From assembly GCA_903911455.1 (NCBI GenBank), contig CAIWDQ010000583.1:1-5433 (forward strand): a stretch of 5,433 nt of DNA. Reading direction: 5' to 3'. A program made the position numbers and the translations under genes. This DNA is from an uncultured bacterium (GTDB taxonomy: Bacteria > Bacteroidota > Bacteroidia > Bacteroidales > JACABE01). Below the pieces are notes generated by a model, which had not been told where the DNA came from, ran no database searches, and saw nothing but the letters and a program-made list of their open reading frames with translations. The first letter of the stretch is position 1. The number at the start of each line of letters is the position of its first letter. Of the stretch, positions 1 through 5,433 are shown in pieces.

Positions 1-119
1 ATGTTACAAGAGTTCAGAACATTTTAAACAATAGACCAAGAAAAAAATTAAAGTATTTAACACCAATTGAATTTTTATCAATATATTTGTCAAACCAAAA
101 AGTTGCATTTATAAATTGA
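1..119 (+). CDS. IS30-family transposase, C-terminal fragment (5' end outside window)
   Basis: An open frame with no start codon enters from the left edge (first full codon at 3) and stops at TGA 117-119, giving 38 residues. It contains NNRPRKKLKYLTP and ends NQKVAFIN. The LNNRPRK-x-L-x-x-x-TP block followed by a C-terminal VAF(I/M)(T/N) is how IS30-family transposases end. That family has a DDE catalytic core, which would lie to the left of this window, and moves the element by cut-and-paste or via a circular intermediate. Whether the full transposase is intact cannot be judged. It faces hppA convergently and is separated from it by the hppA terminator. The family call rests on this motif only; the frame itself is certain. 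Confidence 0.8.
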   Translation, partial: VTRVQNILNNRPRKKLKYLTPIEFLSIYLSNQKVAFIN

Positions 120-126
120 ATTCAGC
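102..126 (+). repeat. Probable right terminal inverted repeat of the IS30-family element
   Basis: The stretch begins gttgcattt and runs through the transposase stop codon to gaattcagc. In many Bacteroidota IS30-family elements the right inverted repeat overlaps the codons for the terminal VAF residues and the stop, as here. The matching left repeat is outside the window, so this is inferred from family habit and position, not from a seen pair. Confidence 0.4.
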
Positions 127-173
127 AGAAATAAAAATAATTTTTAATAATTATCCTATATGCTTATTTAAAC

Positions 174-208
174 AAAAAAAAACTCGCTTCAAAAGAAACG
201 AGCTTTTT
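174..208 (-). terminator. Rho-independent terminator of hppA
   Basis: The arms are 177-190 and 195-208, with a 4-base loop at 191-194. Read as minus-strand RNA, all 14 positions pair: an A-U base, a CUCG/CGAG core and two G-U wobbles. Read as plus-strand RNA, the two wobbles become A-C mismatches. The minus strand also has a run of nine T (174-182) at the end of the stem. The structure therefore serves leftward transcripts and sits 23 bases beyond the hppA stop codon. It could act weakly as a bidirectional block against readthrough from the insertion sequence. Confidence 0.9.
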
Positions 209-230
209 AAATATTTTATTGATATTCTAT

Positions 231-2657
231 TTATTGATTAATTCTCATTTTATAGAATGAACGATATACAAAATATAAAGCAACTGCTAAAAACACAATG
301 CCTACATAAGGTGCAATCGGTCTAAATGATTCTGAAATAGCGATTTCCATTGCTAATAAACCAAATAAAGTAGTGAACTTAATAATAGGATTTAAAGCTA
401 CAGAAGAAGTATCTTTAAATGGATCACCTACTGTGTCACCAACTACTGATGCAGCGTGTAAATCAGTCCCTTTTTCTTTCATATCCACTTCTATTACTTT
501 CTTAGCATTATCCCATGCTCCACCAGCATTAGCCATGAATATAGCCTGGTATAAACCAAAGAACGCAATAGAGATAAGGTAACTAATAAATAAAGAAACT
601 GGAGCAGCAGCTACTAATTTTTCAGATTCACTCATTCCTGCAATTAAATGAACAGGTGATGATAAGAACGCAAAAGCTAAAGCAAATGAGAAGATAGCTA
701 CAAATATGTTGAACATACCTTTTTGAGCGTACTGTGTACATATTTTTACTACAGCTCTAGATTTTTCTACGTCAGCTTTTTTAGGCGCATTAGGATCTAG
801 ATTTATATGTTCTTTAATATAAGCTACAGCACGACTAGCTCCAGTAGAAACTGCCTGAATAGAAGCTCCGGAGAACCAATATACAACTGCACCACCTAAT
901 AAAAATCCAAAGATTGAATAAGGATTTAATAAGTTTAATACCATTTCGGGTTTAATACCTAACGAATGTTGAATCACTAATATCAAAGAGAAAATCATAG
1001 TAGTAGCACCTACAACAGCTGTACCAATTAAAACCGGTTTAGCAGTAGCTTTAAAAGTATTACCGGCGCCATCATTAGCTTCTAAATAATGTTTAGATTT
1101 TTCGAAGTCAGGAGTAAAACCGAAATCTTTTTCAATTTCTGCAGTAATGTTAGGAATTTCTTCGATTAAAGATAATTCGTAAATAGATTGAGCATTATCA
1201 GTAACAGGGCCATAGCTATCAACAGCAATTGTAACAGGACCCATGCCTAACATACCAAAAGCAACTAAACCAAAAGCAAAGATTGAAGGATAAATCATAA
1301 ATCCATCTAAGCCAAAAGTACTTGCATAATATGCGATAAACATTAATAAGAAGAACACCATACCTTGCCAGAAAGCACTGAAATTACCAGCAACTAAACC
1401 TGATAAAATATTTAATGAAGCACCACCTTCTTTTGAAGCTTCAACAACTTCTTTTACGTGTGTAGATTTAGGACTTGTAAATAATTTAGTGAATTCAGGA
1501 ATTAAAGCAGCACCTAAAGTACCACAACTAATGATAATTGAAAGAATCCACCACATATCTTTGTTGCCTTTAATTTCAGGTATTAATAAATAACTGATAA
1601 CAAAAGTTACAATAATAGAAAGAATAGAAGTAATCCAAACTAACCAAGTTAAAGGAGCTTCAAAGTCTAAATCGTCAACTTTATCATATTTTGCTTTACT
1701 AATAACATTATTAATACCAAAAGAAACAATAGAAGTGATAATCATCATGATTCTCATAGCAAAAATCCATACTAATAATTGAGTTTGAAGTTCAGCACCA
1801 GTAACAGCTAATAAAATAAAAGAGATTAAAGCAACACCGGTTACACCATAAGTTTCGAAACCATCAGCAGTAGGGCCTACAGAATCACCAGCATTATCAC
1901 CAACACAATCAGCAATAGTACCTGGATTACGAGGATCATCTTCACCTATCTTAAAAATAACTTTCATTAAATCGGAACCTATATCAGCAATCTTTGTAAA
2001 GATACCACCAGCAATACGCAAAGCAGATGCGCCAAGAGATTCACCAATAGCAAAACCAATAAAACTTGCACCAGCATATTCGCCAGGAACAAACATAAGA
2101 ATAATAAGCATCATGATCAACTCTAAAGAGATAAGCATCACTCCAATACTCATGCCAGCGTTTAAAGGAATGTTTAATAATTTAATTGGTTTTCTTTCTA
2201 AAGAAGCAAACGCCATACGAGAATTTGCCAATGTATTCATTCTGATACCAAACCAAGCTACACTATAAGAACCTAAGATACCCAAAACTGACCATCCAAG
2301 AATCATAGCAACACCACCAAAGCCAAAACCAGGTTGTGCTAAATATCCATAATAAAATGCAACAGATGAACCTATAAAAGCAAATAAAATTAACAAAAAT
2401 TTTCCCTGTTGATAAAGATAAGTTTTAGAAGTTTCAAAAATAACTTGAGCTACATCAAGCATTGATTGGTGGGCCTTAATCTTTTTAACTTTAACAAATT
2501 GGTACAAGCCAAACATCATACCCAAAATAGTGACAAGAAATCCCCAATATAAAATACTTTCATTTCTTATGCCATCAGGGATTTTTAAGTCTGCCTCGCT
2601 GGCAAAACTAATTACGGGCAAAATTAATGCCGCTAAAACTGAATACAGTTTCTTCAT
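231..2657 (-). CDS. hppA: Membrane-bound proton-translocating pyrophosphatase (K+-independent type by signature)
   Basis: This inner-membrane pump couples Mg-PPi hydrolysis to ion export. The chosen start gives 808 residues, somewhat longer than typical bacterial members, with about 16 membrane helices. The active-site elements are visible: R214, K222, D225, D229, EDDPRN (239-244), D250/D254/D258/D265 and E268 in the helix 6 gate region, D480 and DN 487-488, D716/K719/K720, then D741, D745, K748, D749, N756 and K760. K536 in GNTFKATAK is the lysine that marks K+-independent, usually H+-pumping, members. The start is set at 2657 because residues 1-20 then form a signal peptide (charged KK, hydrophobic core, SFAS end). 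An in-frame ATG 22 codons upstream (2723) would bury that signal behind an extra hydrophobic stretch. The 5-6 loop is about one residue shorter than the canonical form. It is transcribed divergently from the next gene and has its own terminator. Na+ transport is the main alternative, judged less likely. Confidence 0.95.
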   Translation of the reverse strand: MKKLYSVLAALILPVISFASEADLKIPDGIRNESILYWGFLVTILGMMFGLYQFVKVKKIKAHQSMLDVAQVIFETSKTYLYQQGKFLLILFAFIGSSVAFYYGYLAQPGFGFGGVAMILGWSVLGILGSYSVAWFGIRMNTLANSRMAFASLERKPIKLLNIPLNAGMSIGVMLISLELIMMLIILMFVPGEYAGASFIGFAIGESLGASALRIAGGIFTKIADIGSDLMKVIFKIGEDDPRNPGTIADCVGDNAGDSVGPTADGFETYGVTGVALISFILLAVTGAELQTQLLVWIFAMRIMMIITSIVSFGINNVISKAKYDKVDDLDFEAPLTWLVWITSILSIIVTFVISYLLIPEIKGNKDMWWILSIIISCGTLGAALIPEFTKLFTSPKSTHVKEVVEASKEGGASLNILSGLVAGNFSAFWQGMVFFLLMFIAYYASTFGLDGFMIYPSIFAFGLVAFGMLGMGPVTIAVDSYGPVTDNAQSIYELSLIEEIPNITAEIEKDFGFTPDFEKSKHYLEANDGAGNTFKATAKPVLIGTAVVGATTMIFSLILVIQHSLGIKPEMVLNLLNPYSIFGFLLGGAVVYWFSGASIQAVSTGASRAVAYIKEHINLDPNAPKKADVEKSRAVVKICTQYAQKGMFNIFVAIFSFALAFAFLSSPVHLIAGMSESEKLVAAAPVSLFISYLISIAFFGLYQAIFMANAGGAWDNAKKVIEVDMKEKGTDLHAASVVGDTVGDPFKDTSSVALNPIIKFTTLFGLLAMEIAISESFRPIAPYVGIVFLAVALYFVYRSFYKMRINQ

Positions 2658-2689
2658 AAATTTCTTATTAGTGTTTAAAAAATAATTAG

Positions 2690-2749
2690 TGAGCAATATT
2701 AAAATAGATTTCAGAAAATTCATTTAAGAATGTATTGGTTAATTGCTCA
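2690..2749. repeat. 8-bp inverted repeat in the divergent promoter region
   Basis: TGAGCAAT at 2690-2697 is matched by its exact reverse complement ATTGCTCA at 2742-2749, 44 bases away, with partial matching further out. It stands out because each arm holds three G/C bases in very AT-rich surroundings. The left arm overlaps the candidate hppA -7 element, so an operator for a regulator is possible. A chance match is also quite possible in a region of this size. Confidence 0.3.
2694..2701 (-). promoter_or_regulatory. Weak candidate -7 element of the hppA promoter
   Basis: On the minus strand this reads TAATATTG, seven of eight matches to the Bacteroidota -7 consensus TAnnTTTG, and is followed by C. 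It would start transcription near 2687, giving a leader of about 30 bases before the hppA ATG at 2657. No good -33 TTG element lies 19-21 bases upstream, so this is the best candidate found and not a firm call. If correct, it excludes the longer start at 2723. Confidence 0.3.
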
Positions 2750-2810
2750 TTATTTTTTTAAACATATAAAATGAAATTTTGTTTAATCACTTATTACAAT
2801 TTTCTATAAA

Positions 2811-2842
2811 TTTGAATAAATGAAGAATTTATTATATCTTTG
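2811..2842 (+). promoter_or_regulatory. Bacteroidota-type promoter for the DUF151 gene and probably the rightward genes
   Basis: TTTG at 2811-2814 is followed after 20 bases by TATCTTTG at 2835-2842 and then CA, an exact fit to the -33/-7 pattern TTTG-N19-21-TAnnTTTG of the Bacteroidota housekeeping sigma factor. Transcription should begin near 2848, about 40 bases before the ATG at 2889. A second -7-like match, TAAATTTG at 2807-2814, overlaps the -33 box but lacks a partner at proper spacing. This promoter decides the start of the gene: the in-frame ATG at 2820 lies upstream of the predicted transcript start. Confidence 0.75.
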
Positions 2843-2888
2843 CAATTATTATTTCAAAACTAAAGACACTGTAATCACCATATATAAA

Positions 2889-3476
2889 ATGGACAAAATT
2901 AAATTAGAAGTCACAGGGTTATCTTATAGTCAGTCTCAAAGTGGTGCTTATGCACTTATTTTGAGCGAAACTAATGGTGCAAGACGTTTACCTATTATTA
3001 TTGGCGGTTTTGAAGCTCAGGCTATAGCTATTGAAATTGAGAGGATGAAGCCATCCAGACCTCTTACTCATGATCTTTTTAAAAGTTTAGCAGTAGCTTA
3101 TAAATTAGATTTAACTGAAATTATTATTTATAAATTCTCTGAAGGCATTTTCTATTCTAGACTTATAGTTACTGACGGCTCTACTGAAAAAGAAATTGAT
3201 GCCCGAACTTCTGATGCTGTAGCTTTAGCGATAAGATTTAATTGTCCTATTTATACTTATGAGAATATACTTTCGATTGCTGGAGTTTCTATTGGAAATG
3301 AAAAAACTTCAGAACATAAAGAACCTAAAGAAAATATTGAAGAAAAAGAAGCAAATGATTTAAATAATTATACTTCATCCGAACTGGAAGAAATGCTTAT
3401 AGAGGCTGTTGAAAACGAAGAATTTGAAAAGGCTTCTCAAATCAGAGATGAAATTAATAGACGTAAAAAAATATAA
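2889..3476 (+). CDS. Bifunctional nuclease (DUF151/BFN) family protein with C-terminal UVR motif
   Basis: The product is a soluble cytoplasmic protein of 195 residues with no signal peptide. Residues 1 to about 135 form the DUF151/BFN domain: a start of the type KLEVTGLS, the block RRLPIIIGGFEAQAI (32-46), the stretch RPLTHDLF (57-64), and DARTSDAVALAIRFNCPIY (104-122). A charged linker (about 137-160) leads to a UVR motif (164-193), with AVENEEFEKASQIRDEI as its core; in UvrB and UvrC this kind of motif mediates protein contact. Plant members of the BFN family have reported RNase and DNase activity, but the bacterial role is not settled, so no substrate is assigned. The start at 2889 is preferred over the in-frame ATG at 2820 because a strong promoter lies between them and because family members begin close to this methionine. 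No Shine-Dalgarno sequence is seen. It leads a possible three-gene rightward unit. Confidence 0.92.
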   Translation: MDKIKLEVTGLSYSQSQSGAYALILSETNGARRLPIIIGGFEAQAIAIEIERMKPSRPLTHDLFKSLAVAYKLDLTEIIIYKFSEGIFYSRLIVTDGSTEKEIDARTSDAVALAIRFNCPIYTYENILSIAGVSIGNEKTSEHKEPKENIEEKEANDLNNYTSSELEEMLIEAVENEEFEKASQIRDEINRRKKI

Positions 3477-3558
3477 ATCATTCTTCTTTTAGATTCTTTT
3501 TATACATTTTTAATATATATCTACACTTATAATTCAGTTAACAAATAAAGAAATTCAT

Positions 3559-4791
3559 ATGGGTATTCGAAACCGACTAATTTTAATGAACTTCTTGCAA
3601 TTTTTTATTTGGGGATCTTGGCTAATTTCAATTGGGAACTACTTAGGAAAAACACTTCATTTCACAGGTGCGCAAACAGGTGCAGTATTCTCAACTTTAG
3701 GCATAGCTTCTTTATTTATGCCTGCATTATTAGGTATTGCAGCAGATAAATGGCTAAATGCAGAAAAGGTTTATGGAATTTGCCATTTATTAGGAGCTGG
3801 AATATTAATTTGGGCATCTACAATCTCTGAGCCTAACATGTTTTTCTGGGCAATGTTATTGAATTCCATGTTTTATATGCCTACAATTGCATTAAATAAC
3901 ACTGTTTCTTATATAATTCTTGAAAAAAAGGGATATGATATTGTAAAAGAGTTTCCACCTATAAGAGTTTGGGGAACAATTGGTTTTATAACAGCTATGT
4001 GGATTGTTGATATTTTTAACTGGGATGCAACTAATAAACAATTAATATTTAGTTCAGTTTCTTCTTTATTTTTAGGTATTTATGCATTTACAATGCCTTC
4101 TTGCCAGCCAATTAAAACAAATAAAAGTAAATCCTTCCTTTCTTCCTTAGGTTTAGATGCATTGGTATTATTTAAACAAAAGAAAATGTTAATCTTCTTC
4201 ATTTTTGCTTTGTTTCTTGGTGCAGCTTTGCAAATTACAAATGCTTTTGGAAGTTCGTTTTTAGAAAGTTTTAAACCATTGTTTCCCGATTCATTTGTTG
4301 TTAATCATAAATTATTAACTCTTTCAATATCTCAAATTTCAGAATCACTATTTATTCTAACAATACCATTTTTTTTAAAAAAATTCGGGATAAAAAAAGT
4401 AATGACGTTAAGTATGGTTGCGTGGGTATTTAGGTTTGGTTTTTTTGGTGTTGGAAATCCAGGTTCGGGACTTATATTGTTGATTGCATCTATGATAATT
4501 TACGGTATGGCTTTTGACTTCTTTAATATTACAGGTTCTTTATTTGTAGAAACCGAAGTTCCAACAAATATGCGAGCCAGTTCTCAGGGATTATTTATGT
4601 TTATGACAAATGGTTTAGGGGCTATGTTTGGAGGATATGGAGCTGGGGTAGTTGTTGATTTTTTTACAAAGAACGGAACTACAAATTGGCAAAACACATG
4701 GTTTTCATTTTCTGGATATGCGTTAGTACTTGCTTTAATTTTTCCTTTAATTTTTAAACACAAACATGATCGCAAATCTATTACTATATAG
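3559..4791 (+). CDS. nupG: NupG-type nucleoside:H+ symporter (MFS)
   Basis: This inner-membrane permease of the nucleoside:H+ symporter family imports nucleosides with protons. Its length of 410 residues and about 12 helices match E. coli NupG (418) and XapB, and it resembles them closely throughout: FLQFFIWGSWL (12-22), STLGIASLFMPALLGIAADK (45-64), FPPIRVWGTIGF (132-143), GAALQITNAFG (221-231), SQISESLFILTIPFF (258-272), YGMAFDFFNITG (315-326). The substrate-site residues I recall for NupG are all present: R136, T140, F143, Q225 and N228 at the same numbers, and Q259, E262, Y315, F319 and D320 shifted by two or three. The start at 3559 matches the family N-terminus. It follows the DUF151 gene after 82 bases with no clear terminator or good promoter between them. 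Purine versus pyrimidine preference, or a xanthosine-specific role, cannot be read from sequence. Confidence 0.93.
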   Translation: MGIRNRLILMNFLQFFIWGSWLISIGNYLGKTLHFTGAQTGAVFSTLGIASLFMPALLGIAADKWLNAEKVYGICHLLGAGILIWASTISEPNMFFWAMLLNSMFYMPTIALNNTVSYIILEKKGYDIVKEFPPIRVWGTIGFITAMWIVDIFNWDATNKQLIFSSVSSLFLGIYAFTMPSCQPIKTNKSKSFLSSLGLDALVLFKQKKMLIFFIFALFLGAALQITNAFGSSFLESFKPLFPDSFVVNHKLLTLSISQISESLFILTIPFFLKKFGIKKVMTLSMVAWVFRFGFFGVGNPGSGLILLIASMIIYGMAFDFFNITGSLFVETEVPTNMRASSQGLFMFMTNGLGAMFGGYGAGVVVDFFTKNGTTNWQNTWFSFSGYALVLALIFPLIFKHKHDRKSITI

Positions 4792-4841
4792 AAAAGAATA
4801 TTAATTTAACTTATTCTTTATTCTGAAATAATGTTTTTTAA

Positions 4842-5433
4842 ATGAGTAATATTAAATTTATTTTAATAATGGTTTTATTGCTTTGCGCGATGATGACATT
4901 TAGTCAGAAGAAACGTGTTGAGAAAGGTATTGCCTCTTATTATCATAAAAATCTTAAAGGAAACAGAACAGCTAATGGAGAACATTACGATCCTAAAGAG
5001 ATGACTGCTGCTCATTTAACACTTCCTTTTGACTCTCAGGTCAAGGTTATTAATCTTAAGAATAATAAATCTGTTATTGTCAGAATTAATGATCGTGGCC
5101 CTTTTGTTGAAAATCGTATTATTGATCTTTCAAGAGCTGCAGCAGATTCATTAGATTTTATTGATAATGGTCTTGCTAAGGTTGAGATTAAAGTTCTAAG
5201 ATATGGTAAACCATCAGAAGCTCAGCAACAACAGCTAATTGCAAGTACATATAAACCTTCAGCAATTAAACCATCTACAAATAAATATATAAATGATTCT
5301 GTTTCTACAATGTGGGTATTTAATCAACCTAAAAATATTATTTCTAAAAAAGAGAATAGTCCAGCAAATTATAAACCTTTGGTAGAATTAATGATAAATA
5401 ATAAGGAAAATACGTTGTGGGCTTTTAATTTAC
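4842..5433 (+). CDS. rlpA: RlpA-family septal-ring lytic transglycosylase, 3' end beyond window
   Basis: The frame opens at ATG 4842 and stays open to the window edge, giving 197 full codons. Residues 1-21 are a signal peptide with a cleavage site of the TFS|Q type. The cysteine at 15 does not sit in a proper lipobox, so this is probably a secreted periplasmic protein, unlike lipoprotein RlpA of E. coli. Residues 29-119 are the double-psi beta-barrel: GIASYY (29-34), RTANGEHYD (42-50), MTAAHLTLPF (54-63), VRINDRGPF (80-88), RIIDLSRAAA (92-101). The conserved E47, H58 and D84 are present. RlpA cleaves peptidoglycan glycan strands lacking stem peptides at the division site. From about 123 there is a low-complexity tail rich in Q, K, N and S with two WxFN motifs (158-161 and 193-196). 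A SPOR domain, if any, would lie outside the window. It begins 50 bases after nupG and is probably cotranscribed. Confidence 0.92.
   Translation, partial: MSNIKFILIMVLLLCAMMTFSQKKRVEKGIASYYHKNLKGNRTANGEHYDPKEMTAAHLTLPFDSQVKVINLKNNKSVIVRINDRGPFVENRIIDLSRAAADSLDFIDNGLAKVEIKVLRYGKPSEAQQQQLIASTYKPSAIKPSTNKYINDSVSTMWVFNQPKNIISKKENSPANYKPLVELMINNKENTLWAFNL

Larger units (their letters stand above)
1..126 (+). mobile_element. Right end of an IS30-family insertion sequence
   Basis: The transposase fragment and the likely terminal inverted repeat just after it mark the right end of an insertion sequence whose main part lies outside the window. The outer boundary is estimated from the position of the probable terminal repeat, near 126, and could be off by several bases. 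The next bases (127-173) are plain AT-rich sequence with no visible gene. The left end is not present, so neither the target-site duplication nor the full length can be determined here. Confidence 0.65.

Noticed and set aside
1..27. Short frame-1 reading ATG...TAA at the left edge
   Set aside because: It is only eight codons long, and the overlapping frame starting at 3 carries a recognisable transposase ending.
373..582. Plus-strand open frame of 69 codons
   Set aside because: It lies wholly inside hppA on the opposite strand, in a part of hppA encoding conserved C-terminal motifs; its product resembles no family I know and it has no promoter of its own.
2658..2723. 22-codon N-terminal extension of hppA
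   Set aside because: It would place an extra hydrophobic segment before a good signal peptide and would cover the best candidate promoter; the internal methionine is the better start.
2820..2888. 23-codon N-terminal extension of the DUF151 protein
   Set aside because: The strong -7 element at 2835-2842 lies inside it, so the transcript would begin after this ATG; the extension also does not resemble the family N-terminus.
3503..3510. TACATTTT as a -7 element for nupG
   Set aside because: It lacks the final G of TAnnTTTG and has no TTG at the proper distance upstream.
4584..4775. Minus-strand open frame of 63 codons
   Set aside because: It is antisense to the conserved end of nupG and shows no recognisable domain or start signal.
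4793..4819. Inverted repeat AAAGAATA / TATTCTTT after nupG as a terminator
   Set aside because: The 8-bp stem has a single G-C pair, an 11-base loop and only three T at its end, so it is too weak to call in an AT-rich gap.
1..5433. A new multi-gene defence or mobile system
   Set aside because: All five coding regions belong to known families, and there are no CRISPR-like repeats, toxin-antitoxin pairs, structured RNA genes or unexplained long gaps.

Overview
The window is AT-rich and looks like a chromosomal segment from a member of the Bacteroidota. Three things point there: a promoter of the TTTG-N20-TAnnTTTG type typical of that phylum, no Shine-Dalgarno sequences before the genes, and protein variants of a Bacteroidota flavour (an H+-pyrophosphatase with a signal peptide, and an RlpA protein with a signal peptide ending in TFS|Q). 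The genus cannot be fixed from this window.

Layout, left to right. Positions 1 to about 126 hold the 3' end of an IS30-family insertion sequence on the + strand: the last 38 codons of its transposase and probably its right terminal inverted repeat. A short gap follows, then a strong rho-independent terminator (174-208) whose pairing works only for minus-strand transcripts. It ends hppA (231-2657, minus), a membrane-bound proton-pumping pyrophosphatase. The 231-bp gap between the chosen starts (2658-2888) is a divergent promoter region. It holds a clear promoter for the rightward genes, a weak candidate promoter for hppA and an 8-bp inverted repeat. Rightward come a DUF151/BFN 'bifunctional nuclease' family protein with a C-terminal UVR motif (2889-3476), a NupG-type nucleoside:H+ symporter (3559-4791) and an RlpA-family septal-ring lytic transglycosylase cut by the window edge (4842-5433+). 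Gaps between these three are 82 and 50 bp, with no convincing terminator or strong internal promoter, so they may form one transcript.

How the genes work together. HppA hydrolyses the pyrophosphate made by biosynthesis and exports protons; NupG uses the proton gradient to import nucleosides. The DUF151-UVR protein has a nuclease-type domain but no certain bacterial function; its place before a nucleoside importer fits nucleic acid or nucleotide metabolism, though this is only context. RlpA acts on peptidoglycan in the periplasm and has no obvious link to the others.

I found no undescribed multi-gene system. The points most worth a second look are the unlabelled IS30 tail beside the hppA terminator, the divergent active-site loop and ion-specificity signature of the pyrophosphatase, the inverted repeat in the divergent promoter region, and a degenerate repeat in the RlpA tail.
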